A stretch of 64,000 bases of DNA from Lunatibacter salilacus (GTDB taxonomy: Bacteria; Bacteroidota; Bacteroidia; Cytophagales; Cyclobacteriaceae). Numbering within the stretch: the first letter of the stretch is position 1; each line of letters opens with the position of its first letter. Under the pieces are notes generated by a model. The model saw only the letters and a list, made by a program, of their open reading frames with translations, was not told where the DNA came from and did no database searches. Made by a program: the position numbers and the translations under genes. This document shows, one piece after another, positions 15,638 to 24,052 of the stretch. The DNA lies in contig NZ_VOLC01000011.1 in NCBI RefSeq assembly GCF_009797935.1, forward strand, positions 1,678 through 65,677, in the 5' to 3' direction.

Positions 15638-16050
15638 TGGGTAGAATTATTGCCATAGATTTGGGAACCAAACGGACAGGTTTGGCAGTTACAGACCCGT
15701 TGAAGCTGTTGGCAAACCCCTTGGAGACCATTCCCACCCACACACTATTCACGTATTTGACTGCTTATTTTGAAAAAGAGCCCGTCGATACCATTGTGTT
15801 GGGATACCCTAAATCACTGGACGGAACGGCTACACAGATGACCCCCCATGTATTGCAGCTGCAGAAAAAACTAGTAAAGACATACCCCGAAAAAACAGTC
15901 GAATTGGTAGATGAACGGTTTACCTCCAAGATGGCGATGCAATCTATGATCACCATGGGAAGCAAAAAAAAGGATCGGAAAGAAAAGGCCGGAAACCTGG
16001 ACAAAATCAGTGCGGCTATTATTTTACAAACTTATTTGGAAAAAATATGA
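15637..16050 (+). CDS. ruvX: Holliday junction resolvase-like RuvX (YqgF)
   Basis: A 137-residue RNase H-fold protein. The N-terminal IIAIDLGTKRTGLAV provides the first catalytic Asp. DTIVLGYPKSLDGT and VELVDERFTSKMA (the Glu and conserved Arg/Ser) follow, and DKISAAIILQTYLE supplies the last Asp. The length is that of the single-domain YqgF family, which acts in pre-16S rRNA 5' processing and may resolve Holliday junctions. It starts on the last base of the upstream stop and overlaps def by 4 nt, so hemerythrin gene, ruvX and def form one operon. Confidence 0.95.
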   Translation: MGRIIAIDLGTKRTGLAVTDPLKLLANPLETIPTHTLFTYLTAYFEKEPVDTIVLGYPKSLDGTATQMTPHVLQLQKKLVKTYPEKTVELVDERFTSKMAMQSMITMGSKKKDRKEKAGNLDKISAAIILQTYLEKI

Positions 16051-16595
16051 TATATCCCATCATAGCGTACGGGAACCCAATTTTAAAAAAGGAAGCTGAA
16101 GAGATTACCGAAGGTGAAGACATTTCGGCCTTGATAAAAGATATGTTTTCCACCATGGAAAATGCCAATGGTGTAGGCCTTGCGGCTCCGCAAATAAATA
16201 AAGGTGTCCGGCTCTTTGTAATAGACAGCAACTTGATGTTGGATGAGGACATGGAGGAAAAGGGCATTCGTAGGGCTTTCATTAATCCTATAATTCTTGA
16301 TGAATATGGGGATGCGTATAGTTTTGAAGAGGGCTGCCTTAGTATCCCGGAGGTGCGTGCGGAAATTATCCGCCCCGAAAAGCTTACCTTGGAATATTAC
16401 GATGAAAACTGGAACCTAAAGGAGGAAGAGTTTTCCGGTCTTACTGCCCGAGTCATACAGCATGAATATGACCATTTGGAGGGAATACTGTTTGTCGATT
16501 ATCTAAAAGGGCTGAAAAAGCGGATGGTGAAAAGTAAACTAATAGATATCAGCAAGGGTAAAGTCTCGACAGATTATCGGATGGTTTATCCTTGA
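16047..16595 (+). CDS. def: Peptide deformylase
   Basis: A 182-residue enzyme that removes the formyl group from the N-terminal Met of new proteins. The three family motifs are intact: GVGLAAPQ (42-49), EGCLS (95-99, metal ligand Cys97) and HEYDH (139-143, two His ligands and the catalytic Glu). Length is normal for type I PDF. It overlaps ruvX by 4 nt (ATGA), implying translational coupling. Confidence 0.97.
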   Translation: MIYPIIAYGNPILKKEAEEITEGEDISALIKDMFSTMENANGVGLAAPQINKGVRLFVIDSNLMLDEDMEEKGIRRAFINPIILDEYGDAYSFEEGCLSIPEVRAEIIRPEKLTLEYYDENWNLKEEEFSGLTARVIQHEYDHLEGILFVDYLKGLKKRMVKSKLIDISKGKVSTDYRMVYP

Positions 16596-16803
16596 TTTTC
16601 TTCACCAATTGGAGTGGGTACATGAGCCCAGAAACCCACTTATTGCAAGAATATTGAGAGAAAACAAGCTGATGAGGTAATTGGAGGGGATAAAGCGGAT
16701 TTTTGATCTATTGAATGAGAGCGAATTGAAGAGACCTGTCCTTTTTTCAAACGGACTATGGATCAGCGTTACACTTAACAACAAGACAGTTTATTCAAGG
16801 TAA

Positions 16804-17595
16804 ATGGAAAATCTCAAAGTAGCAGGAATCCAATCCTCCGTCTATTGGCACGACAGAGGTTCAAACCTTGCCATGTTTGAAGAAAAAATCTGGGAATTGG
16901 AGTCGGCGGTTGACTTGATTGTATTGCCGGAGATGTTTACTACCGGATTCACCATGGAGGCAGAGAGGGTGGCGGAACATATGAACATGGACACCACCAA
17001 GTGGATGAAGCAAATGGCTTCCCAGACCAAAGCCGTTATTACAGGTAGTGTCGTAATACGGGAAGGGGAGAAATATTTTAACCGCCTTTTATGGGCCACA
17101 CCTGATGGAGAGGTCCTGCATTACGATAAGCGTCACCTCTTCCGCATGGCCAAGGAGGATGCGCACTATAACATGGGTACTACCCAACCCATCTTTGACC
17201 TAAAAGGATGGAAGATTTTACCCCAGGTATGTTTCGATCTTCGTTTTCCGGTTTGGTCCAGAAACCGGGCAACTAAAGAAGGAGGTTTTGACTATGACTT
17301 TTCGTTTTATGTAGCTTCCTGGCCGGCAGCTAGATCAACCGCTTGGGATGTGCTTCTTCCCGCAAGAGCCGTGGAGAATTGGTGTTATACACTTGGCCTA
17401 AACCGTGTAGGTACCGATGGAAATGAGGTTGCGTATAACGGTCATTCCGGATTGTATGATTTTAAAGGGAATAGGATATGTTTTGGGGGAGAAACCGAAA
17501 TGACCTTACTGTTTACCCTAAATGCAGACCAACTTCACGAATACAGAGAAAAATTTCCCGCTTGGAAAGATGCGGATGCGTTTCGCTTGGGGTGA
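16804..17595 (+). CDS. Nitrilase-superfamily omega-amidase-like (YafV family)
   Basis: A 263-residue carbon-nitrogen hydrolase. The catalytic triad is Glu43 (LPEMF), Lys109 (YDKRHLF) and Cys143 (VCFDLRFP). The KRHLFRMAKED and CYDLRFP-like sequence around these residues, with the VENWCYTLGLNRVGTDG block, marks the YafV/omega-amidase branch. That branch deamidates alpha-keto acid amides such as alpha-ketoglutaramate in metabolite repair or methionine salvage. It converges with the FG-GAP gene, whose stop is only 3 bp away. The 207-bp gap upstream shows no gene. Confidence 0.9.
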   Translation: MENLKVAGIQSSVYWHDRGSNLAMFEEKIWELESAVDLIVLPEMFTTGFTMEAERVAEHMNMDTTKWMKQMASQTKAVITGSVVIREGEKYFNRLLWATPDGEVLHYDKRHLFRMAKEDAHYNMGTTQPIFDLKGWKILPQVCFDLRFPVWSRNRATKEGGFDYDFSFYVASWPAARSTAWDVLLPARAVENWCYTLGLNRVGTDGNEVAYNGHSGLYDFKGNRICFGGETEMTLLFTLNADQLHEYREKFPAWKDADAFRLG

Positions 17596-17598
17596 TTT

Positions 17599-19725
17599 TT
17601 AAGGACGCACAATTAATTTCCTGTGGACAATTTCCCTGCTTTCTCCTGTGAGTCTTAATATATATACCCCGGGGGCCATTCCATAAAGCCCGATTTCTGT
17701 CTCCCGGTTCGCTGAAAGCGCAATGCCTTGCTGCACTACCTTCCCGGATAGATCAATAATATCCATGGCTGCGGCCTTGCTGGCTAGAATCCAGGTACCA
17801 TTTTGTGCTGGATTGGGATAAAGCTTCACCTGTAGAGTTTCGTCACCACCATTTCCCGATTGCGCTATTCCGCTGAAATAAAGCAATCCACCAGCTCGAG
17901 TACCTAGAATCAGATCATGACTAATACCAAAGGGGTTGGAGACAGCTGTCATCCAGGTATTTCTTCCCAACCGGGTTTCCATCCACTGGTTTTCGCCGAC
18001 CGACACCTGCGCAATCTCTGTACTGGGATTTTTCATAAAATCAGTCACTGAGCGAAGGACTCCCCGCTGATCGACAGCCAACAGGGTAGGCGTAGTTCCA
18101 GAAACCACAGCAACCGTTAATCCACGGTTAACCGGATTGTCGGAAAAACCCAAAAAATTCCTTTCAACCAATTCTATATCCAGACTGTTTTCACCGAAAT
18201 CCACGGTAAATAAAACCAGCTCCCCCGTCTGCCTACCCAAAAGCAGGTAATCTATTCCATCGTGAGCAAAGAAAGTTAGGTCATCCACCCCACGAAGTGA
18301 AAATCCGGGAACTTGACTTTCCTTCCAGTCCCCAGGTTGATCAGGGGCAGTCCAGTATATTTTTTTCTCAGGTATTCCGTTTAAGATTTGGTCCCCGGTC
18401 ACAAGGTGTAGGTTGGTTCCGCCGGCAGTTCTGTAAGATTGATAGCTCATTTCTCTAAGCTGAAGTTGCGAAAGGTTCAAATAATCTTCATCGGTTATCC
18501 GGAGATTTCCTTCCTCCAAAGCTAATTGGTATGCCTTGCTTGTCGCTTGTCCGGCTTGGATTTGATTGGCAGTGACAACCAAGTTGCCATTAATCGGGTT
18601 TCCTTCAAAAAAGGGCCTTGCATTTTCCCCAAAATCAAACATGTCCTCCTGCAAAAATCGGTTTGTTGCCAGACTGTTTTCCACCTTCAAGGAGTATTCA
18701 TATAGACTGGAACTATAATCCACCAGGAAATTGGCGGAAGGTTCGGAGGAATTGGTGGTTATAATCAATTTTTCTTTAACCATATAGGCGGCATGGAAGA
18801 TTGGAAATTGAGGCAAGGCTCCGGTTTGGGGCAGTTCCAGCAGGAACTCATCAAAAACTGGCGCAGCATCGGTGCCCTTATTTGGTAGAAAATACAGGGT
18901 ATTGCATAAATCCTGCCCCATTAGCAAATCCCGGACACCGTCGCCGTTTAGGTCCTCATAGAGAATGGAGTGACCGCCTGCATGTTCAATGCGTGCTGTT
19001 TCCAATGGTGGAAGTTCAGATGTAATCGGCATGCCCCCGCAGGTAAACCCAAAGGCAAAGGTGCCGCAACTGCAGAATTCAAATCCTCCCCATCTTATTT
19101 GGGCCGAGGCATATCCGTCGATATCCGCGACACCTTTTCGATCCATACTTGTATTGCGGTAAAGCTCCAAGTAGTCTCCGGTGGCAAAATTGAACGTTAG
19201 AATATCCAAGTCCCCATCCCCGTCAATATCAGTTATCAGTGGAATATCCAAGCTGTTGGCCGTGACGTTGGAACCGTTGTCCAGCCGGAGGAAAGCCTGG
19301 GCTTCCTCCCATTGGGGGGTTGAGGAAGTGCCGGGTGTGACATTTCTGTATGCCTTGATCCCAAAGGGACTTCCGGTAAATAAATCTTTGCGTCCATCCC
19401 CGTCATAATCAGCCAATACCAAAAAACCACTGATATCGGATGGGAAAAAATAGCTTGCTTGAGGGAAATGTTCAAATCCGCCATTTTGGGTTTCCCGAAA
19501 TACGCTTAGCATGCGGGAGTTAATGTCCCACACAATATATTCCTCCGATCCATCACCGTTGACGTCGAGGGTCTGTATCTGTGCGGCATTGATGCCTCCT
19601 GCAAATGGCATGGATAGACTTTTGCCCTGGTAATCGGCCTGAATATCTGTAGTTAGCGCATATCGCTGCTGGGCGGAGGCCCAACTTAAGTTAAGGAATA
19701 AGACCAAGAGGCAAGGGAGACGCAT
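17599..19725 (-). CDS. Secreted FG-GAP/VCBS repeat protein with T9SS sorting domain
   Basis: A 708-residue protein. It has a signal peptide (residues 1-18), then at least four FG-GAP-type calcium motifs: DVNGDGSEEY, DYDGDGRKDLF, DIDGDGDLDIL and DLNGDGVRDLL, in the first 270 residues. These form a partial beta-propeller. The last about 75 residues are a type A-like T9SS sorting domain: VKLYPNPAQNG, MDIIDLSGKVVQQG and GVYILRLTGESREIVHRKLIV. The protein should cross the outer membrane through the type IX system and stay on the surface or be released. Function is unknown; adhesion is a common role. Confidence 0.9.
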   Translation of the reverse strand: MRLPCLLVLFLNLSWASAQQRYALTTDIQADYQGKSLSMPFAGGINAAQIQTLDVNGDGSEEYIVWDINSRMLSVFRETQNGGFEHFPQASYFFPSDISGFLVLADYDGDGRKDLFTGSPFGIKAYRNVTPGTSSTPQWEEAQAFLRLDNGSNVTANSLDIPLITDIDGDGDLDILTFNFATGDYLELYRNTSMDRKGVADIDGYASAQIRWGGFEFCSCGTFAFGFTCGGMPITSELPPLETARIEHAGGHSILYEDLNGDGVRDLLMGQDLCNTLYFLPNKGTDAAPVFDEFLLELPQTGALPQFPIFHAAYMVKEKLIITTNSSEPSANFLVDYSSSLYEYSLKVENSLATNRFLQEDMFDFGENARPFFEGNPINGNLVVTANQIQAGQATSKAYQLALEEGNLRITDEDYLNLSQLQLREMSYQSYRTAGGTNLHLVTGDQILNGIPEKKIYWTAPDQPGDWKESQVPGFSLRGVDDLTFFAHDGIDYLLLGRQTGELVLFTVDFGENSLDIELVERNFLGFSDNPVNRGLTVAVVSGTTPTLLAVDQRGVLRSVTDFMKNPSTEIAQVSVGENQWMETRLGRNTWMTAVSNPFGISHDLILGTRAGGLLYFSGIAQSGNGGDETLQVKLYPNPAQNGTWILASKAAAMDIIDLSGKVVQQGIALSANRETEIGLYGMAPGVYILRLTGESREIVHRKLIVRP

Positions 19726-19773
19726 GCGGTTTTATTTTTAAAGTTAAACGATACTTTTTGATACCGGATATAT

Positions 19774-19781
19774 TACTTTTG
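19774..19781 (+). promoter_or_regulatory. TAnnTTTG -7 element upstream of murF
   Basis: TACTTTTG matches the Bacteroidota -7 consensus, about 70 bp before the murF ATG. No convincing -33 TTTG at the right distance was found. Confidence 0.4.
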
Positions 19782-19851
19782 TTTTTATTCAAAATAGGGT
19801 CAAAAATACTTTCGTTTGACCTATTGTTTCTTCGGTTTTTCAATCCAATCC

Positions 19852-21147
19852 ATGGACATTCAACAACTATACAGACGATTTCTTTCATCGACCGGCGTTT
19901 CCACCGATACCCGGCAGATTGGGCAAGGAAACCTTTTTTTTGCGCTCAAAGGTCCGAACTTTAATGCCAATACATTTGCCGCAACAGCTCTGGAACAAGG
20001 TGCATCCGCCGTCGTAGTGGATGAAGCACCCTATGCAGTGGACAATGATTCACGCTATATACTGGTTACCGATGGGTTGCGGGCCTTGCAGGAGTTAGCG
20101 GCTTTTCACCGGGAGCAATTGAATATTCCCATTGTTGCATTGACTGGCAGTAACGGAAAGACTACTACCAAGGAGCTTCTCCATGCGGTTCTAAGCTGCA
20201 AGTATAACACGCTGGCGACAATCGGCAACCTAAATAACCAAATCGGTGTTCCGCTGACGCTTTTGCGCATCACGGATAACGTGGAAATAGCCATTATCGA
20301 AATGGGTGCCAACAAGCAGGGGGATATTCAGGAGCTCTGCGAAATAGCCAACCCCACTCATGGACTGATCACCAACATCGGAAAGGCCCATCTGGAGGGG
20401 ATGGGAGGACCTGAGGGCGTGTTGAAAACGAAGACAGAACTGTTCCAGCATTTACGGAAAAATTCAGGTAAGGTGTTTATCAATTCCCGGCAGCCTATAT
20501 TTTCGAATATGATCCGGAGGTTTGAGGAACCGGTACTTTTTCCGGAAAAGGGCAGTTTCTGCGAAGTGGAGCTGGTTGCTGCGGATCCTTTTGTCAGCTT
20601 CAGGGTAGGGGATAGCGACGAAGTTTTTCAGTCCCAACTTATAGGGAGCTATAATTTCGACAATATAGCGGCAGCCCTTACGGTAGGAAAGTTTTTTGAC
20701 GTACCACTTGTTGATGCCGCAAAATCCGTTTCCAACTACCGGCCATCCAATATGCGTTCCCAACTGCTGGAAAAACGCAGCAACCTGATCATTCTTGATG
20801 CCTACAATGCTAACCCATCCAGTATGGGGGAAGCCTTAAAAGCCTTTGATAAAATGGAAGGCAAGTCCCACAAGATGGTTATCCTCGGAGACATGTTGGA
20901 GCTCGGGGAGCATGCTGAAGATGAACATCGCCGACTGGGAGAGATCCTTGCTGGGATGAATATAGACAAAATCTGCCTTAGCGGCAAACTAATCCAATCG
21001 GCTCTGGCAACGGCACCGAAAGCACTTTATTTCCCAGACCCTTTTTCGTTCAGAATTTGGCTATCGGATTCGAAACTGGAAGATTATTTGATTTTGATCA
21101 AGGGGAGTAGGGGGATGAAGTTGGAGGGGTTGGTGGAGTATATATAG
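19852..21147 (+). CDS. murF: UDP-N-acetylmuramoyl-tripeptide--D-alanyl-D-alanine ligase
   Basis: A 431-residue cytoplasmic Mur ligase that adds D-Ala-D-Ala to the UDP-MurNAc-tripeptide in peptidoglycan synthesis. An N-terminal UDP-binding domain (1-90) is followed by the ATP-binding central domain with GSNGKTTT (99-106) and the C-terminal domain with DAYNANPSSM and ILGDMLELGEHAEDEHR. ATG 19852 is chosen: it matches the family start (MDIQQLYRRF), while the extra 12 residues from a TTG at 19816 are not expected. It is not in a dcw cluster here. A decayed copy of its last about 140 bp lies downstream at 21381-21508. Confidence 0.96.
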   Translation: MDIQQLYRRFLSSTGVSTDTRQIGQGNLFFALKGPNFNANTFAATALEQGASAVVVDEAPYAVDNDSRYILVTDGLRALQELAAFHREQLNIPIVALTGSNGKTTTKELLHAVLSCKYNTLATIGNLNNQIGVPLTLLRITDNVEIAIIEMGANKQGDIQELCEIANPTHGLITNIGKAHLEGMGGPEGVLKTKTELFQHLRKNSGKVFINSRQPIFSNMIRRFEEPVLFPEKGSFCEVELVAADPFVSFRVGDSDEVFQSQLIGSYNFDNIAAALTVGKFFDVPLVDAAKSVSNYRPSNMRSQLLEKRSNLIILDAYNANPSSMGEALKAFDKMEGKSHKMVILGDMLELGEHAEDEHRRLGEILAGMNIDKICLSGKLIQSALATAPKALYFPDPFSFRIWLSDSKLEDYLILIKGSRGMKLEGLVEYI

Positions 21148-21208
21148 TGGTTGCACACAATACTAGAAATTGGTCTTAGCTACTTTAATTTGAATTTGTT
21201 TACCAATT

Positions 21209-21380
21209 ATGAAAAATGTAACGGATTTTGAGGACCTCCTTATAGGAAAATACGGAAAAAAAGGAACTGAAAAAAGGGACAAATATGATGCTCAATCGCT
21301 TGCGTTCAGACTTGACGTCATGCTTAAAGAGGCCCGAAAAGAAGCTAATCTAACATAAGAGGAACTTGCCGAAAAAGTAC
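21209..21380 (+). pseudogene. Broken HigA-like XRE antitoxin fragment
   Basis: ATG 21209 opens a 49-codon frame (VTDFEDLLIGKYGKKGTEKR, then LAFRLDVMLKEARKEANLT) ending at TAA 21356-21358. Reading on gives EELAEKV, so the stop stands where the HTH consensus LTQEELAEKV has Gln. This is the N-terminal half of an XRE-type HigA antitoxin of the Bacteroidota family. After codon 57 the match stops and murF-like sequence begins, so the helix-turn-helix is lost. No HigB toxin gene fits in the 61 bp upstream. It is non-functional as an antitoxin. Confidence 0.7.
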
Positions 21381-21508
21381 TAAGGGCAACGGCACCCAAA
21401 GCACCCCCTCTTATTTAGAATTTGGCTTTCCGACTCCAAACCAGAAGATTTTTGATTTTGATTAAGGGGAGTAGGGGGATGAAATTGGAGGGGTTGGTGG
21501 AGGATTAG
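21381..21508 (+). pseudogene. Decayed duplicate of the murF 3' end
   Basis: This stretch repeats the end of murF (about 21005-21147). The shared blocks are GGCAACGGCACC, AGAATTTGGCT, GATTTTGAT, AAGGGGAGTAGGGGGATGAA and TTGGAGGGGTTGGTGGAG. It has a deletion of about 14 bases, a one-base deletion that shifts the frame and several substitutions, and ends in a TAG. It is an old partial copy, possibly left by recombination around the antitoxin fragment. Confidence 0.85.
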
Positions 21509-21585
21509 TTGTTGCCTCTCATTTAGAAGACACGTGTTGTAAATTTAAACCTCAACACGTATCTTTGTTTTAAATACAAATTAAG

Positions 21586-21840
21586 ATGAATACAAAATTG
21601 ACATTGACAATTGAGAAGGAGGTCATAGAGATTGCAAAAAAATACGCAAAAGAAAAAGGGCAAAGCCTATCAGAACTGGTTGAAAACTATTTCAAATTTG
21701 TAACCGCAGAGAGAGTAAAAGTTAGCGAAAAGCAACTTTCTCCTAAAGTTCGAAAATTAAGGGGGATAATTAAAGCGAACGATAATCTTGACTACAAGCA
21801 AATTTTAACGGAAGAACTTTCAAAAAAATATGGCGTATAA
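21586..21840 (+). CDS. DUF6364-type antitoxin (RHH-like)
   Basis: An 84-residue protein. The N-terminal TKLTLTIEKEVIEIAKKYAKEKGQSLSELVENYF is the DUF6364 / ribbon-helix-helix-like beginning common in Bacteroidota antitoxins, followed by a basic tail (SPKVRKLRGIIK) and LDYKQILTEELSKKYGV that would contact the toxin. It overlaps the PIN-domain gene by 11 nt. It should bind the PIN toxin and repress the operon. The AT content is higher than in murF. Confidence 0.85.
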   Translation: MNTKLTLTIEKEVIEIAKKYAKEKGQSLSELVENYFKFVTAERVKVSEKQLSPKVRKLRGIIKANDNLDYKQILTEELSKKYGV

Positions 21841-22261
21841 ACTTTTTGTTGACTCTGATGTGGTCATAGACTTTTTTACAGACAGAGACCCTCATGCAAA
21901 TCCTGCAAGTGAACTTTTTGAACTTAACGAACAAAAAAAGGTGACGATTTTTATATCAGCAGTAAGCGTTAATAACATTTACTATATTGTAAGAAGGTTT
22001 TTAGGTCATAAGAAGACAATTGAAGTTGTTGAAACGCTAACAGAAATGACCGAAATCGTTGGAACCACCAAAAAAGAAATTATTGAAGCCCTAAAAAGCA
22101 ATTTCTCGGATTATGAGGATTCTGTTCAATATTCATCCGCTTTAACCATTAACGGTTTAGATGCTATTATTACTCGAAATATTAAAGATTACAAAAATTC
22201 ATCAATTGCGATAATGACTCCTTTGAATTTCCTGACTATGAAAGCAAAAAGCGAAAAGTAA
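21830..22261 (+). CDS. PIN domain toxin (VapC-like)
   Basis: A 143-residue PIN-domain ribonuclease. The first acidic residue is Asp8 in LFVDSDVVIDFF; later acids are in FSDYEDSVQY and the C-terminal LDAIITRNIKDYKNS block, the usual PIN pattern in Bacteroidota VapC-like proteins. It would cleave tRNA or another RNA when free of antitoxin. It starts 11 nt inside the antitoxin gene, giving tight translational coupling. Confidence 0.88.
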   Translation: MAYKLFVDSDVVIDFFTDRDPHANPASELFELNEQKKVTIFISAVSVNNIYYIVRRFLGHKKTIEVVETLTEMTEIVGTTKKEIIEALKSNFSDYEDSVQYSSALTINGLDAIITRNIKDYKNSSIAIMTPLNFLTMKAKSEK

Positions 22262-22473
22262 CTGAGTGGAATATTTTGAAAGCAAGAAAAACTGATATGG
22301 CTAAAAGCAGAAATTAACTTTCATGTAAAAATGGAAGACAACTTTGTAAAACTGGCCTAAAAAAGGAATTGTCGTACACCAGCGACTGCTAATTATGGGA
22401 CTCAGAGACTAAATTTCTAGATTTAAAAACATATATATCGCCAAACTTCATAGTTGGGAGTTCAGAGTAAATA

Positions 22474-22502
22474 GTAAAAGGCAGATATTTTCCGCCTTTT
22501 AC
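22474..22502 (-). terminator. Probable terminator hairpin
   Basis: GTAAAAGGC (22474-22482) pairs with GCCTTTTAC (22494-22502). It lies just after the stop of the minus-strand lipoprotein gene and faces the end of the toxin gene. The T-tract is short. Confidence 0.5.
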
Positions 22503-22517
22503 ACTTACGATAGACCT

Positions 22518-22856
22518 TTATTGGAAGCTCGAACAGGTGGTTCCGAAATTTTTTCCTGTGTCAATTAAGTATCTAAAGCCATCAAATTCCTCTTCCGACA
22601 TACACAACTCCAAAGAGGTGATTCTATCAATAAATTTGTTGTAGGCGTTTGAAACTGCTAAACATTTTGGTCGGTTAGAATCCATTGCGAATGCAATTTG
22701 TGCATAGCCGATATCCTTGACCAGATCGGAGAGTTCCTGACCAATTTCATGGCTCACGGGACAAACTATCGGCTCTTCTTCATCATTCCCGCAAGATGAG
22801 AACATGACCATACAGATTACAACCAATAGTAGCTTGACTTGGGCGAAATTTTCCAT
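22518..22856 (-). CDS. Small hypothetical lipoprotein
   Basis: A 112-residue protein with a lipoprotein signal peptide: hydrophobic LLLVVICMVMF (residues 9-19) and lipobox FSSC with Cys22, followed by GNDEEEP. The mature part has three more Cys and looks mostly helical. Not recognised. It lies 9 nt downstream of the beta-barrel gene on the same strand, so the two probably form an operon of envelope proteins. Confidence 0.7.
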   Translation of the reverse strand: MENFAQVKLLLVVICMVMFSSCGNDEEEPIVCPVSHEIGQELSDLVKDIGYAQIAFAMDSNRPKCLAVSNAYNKFIDRITSLELCMSEEEFDGFRYLIDTGKNFGTTCSSFQ

Positions 22857-22865
22857 TTTATTTAA

Positions 22866-23438
22866 TTATCGGCCTAAAGTTATTCCTACATTAATCGATG
22901 AGCCTCTTCCGGTGTTTCCCACTGTACTGTATTCAGCCAATAGTCCGAAGCCTCTTCTGTTTCCCGGATACCACCTTGTACCTAGGTTAAAACCTAATTT
23001 ATTATAGCTAAAGGTTACTGGGTCTCCGTTTTGGACAGAAGATATTGTATAAAATTGTCCGAATGTGACGGCAGCAAAGGGTTCCAATCCATACGAATTC
23101 ACTGGATTGCCGGAGATTTTCTCCATGATTTGAAATGCATATCCGGCGAATCGGGCATTGATTCCAATCCCAGTTCTTACATAGTCAGACTCACTTTTTT
23201 GAAGATCTGCACCGATTCCAAGACCTAAACTCGTAATACCTGCTATCCCTTTTTCCAAGTATATTGCTGATGGGGGAAAAACTGAGGAGACTCCAAGATA
23301 ATCACCGAAGCTAGGATCAATAGCAAATGAGAATGAGAATTTCTTCACGGGACTTTCAGCAGTTTGTGCCTTAATTGAATGAATTGATCCCGAAACCAGG
23401 AGAATTAAGATGAGTGAAATTTTTACTGACTTTTCCAT
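22866..23438 (-). CDS. Outer membrane beta-barrel protein (hypothetical)
   Basis: A 190-residue protein with a signal peptide (residues 5-24, cleavage near IKA-QTA). It has alternating hydrophobic strands (FSFSFAIDPSFG, LGLGIGADL, GIGINARFAGYAF, GFNLGTRWYPG) and ends on the strand SINVGITLGR. This fits an 8-10-stranded outer membrane barrel. Not specifically recognised. It is first in a two-gene unit with the small lipoprotein. Confidence 0.7.
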   Translation of the reverse strand: MEKSVKISLILILLVSGSIHSIKAQTAESPVKKFSFSFAIDPSFGDYLGVSSVFPPSAIYLEKGIAGITSLGLGIGADLQKSESDYVRTGIGINARFAGYAFQIMEKISGNPVNSYGLEPFAAVTFGQFYTISSVQNGDPVTFSYNKLGFNLGTRWYPGNRRGFGLLAEYSTVGNTGRGSSINVGITLGR

Positions 23439-23878
23439 TTTTTCTTGATTTTTGAGTGAAAATTAATTTGCGTTAGTTTTTGCTTTATCTGATATGGTGA
23501 TAGGTATGTAGAATTTTCGGGAAGTTCAGTCTGGTAGTTCGGCACTCGAAACTTGTTTTATAGACTCTCTTTACTTCCCTCCAGTCATTCAACCTGTTTT
23601 TCACGAACAGACTTTTTGTAGAATGGCTCCAAGGTGATTTTTGTCAATTGAGCCGAAATAAATCTTTATTATTTTGCGTTTTTCTGGTTGTCTTTCATAG
23701 GGCTTGATAGTTTTAAATTGTTGAATTTCATTCTAGTTGGAAAATTTGCGTCTTATTCGAAAATTTTCTTCGTCAAGCTAGAATCCGAGTACGTGAATGT
23801 GGTTTTTTGTATCGTGAGTGGTTGGGAACACGATCGGAAATACTTCAATATGAGGTGAATCCGATCGTCTTGAATTTT
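23439..23878. other. Intergenic region with one clear inverted repeat
   Basis: No gene is seen in these 440 AT-rich bases. It contains a perfect 9-bp inverted repeat, ACGATCGGA (23830-23838) and TCCGATCGT (23860-23868), just after the stop of the small lipoprotein gene on the minus strand. It lacks a T-tract on either side, so it could be a weak terminator or a protein-binding site. Confidence 0.4.
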
Positions 23879-24052
23879 TTAAGGAGTGTCTCTATCCGTG
23901 GTATCATCGCCGATTTTACTTAGAATAGGAGCAGTGATGACCACTTCATCGATGATTTCCTTTGGTTTTAGATCCTCGTTACTGCCGATTAATCCACAAG
24001 CACTTGTTGCAAATACAAGCCATATCCATACTGTTTTAACTAAAGTTTTCAT
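23879..24052 (-). CDS. Very small lipoprotein
   Basis: A 57-residue protein. ATG 24052 gives the signal peptide MKTLVKTVWIWLVFATSACG with lipobox TSAC, Cys19; longer starts add an unlikely N-terminus. The 38-residue mature part is acidic (EDLKPKEIIDEVVITAP) and ends in DDTTDRDTP. Not recognised. Supported mainly by the clean lipobox; no neighbour shares its strand closely. Confidence 0.5.
   Translation of the reverse strand: MKTLVKTVWIWLVFATSACGLIGSNEDLKPKEIIDEVVITAPILSKIGDDTTDRDTP

Noticed and set aside
16602-16784. 60-codon minus-strand frame that could look like a small lipoprotein
   Set aside because: No proper signal peptide order; the hydrophobic part and Cys are at the C-terminal end. 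It is probably chance.
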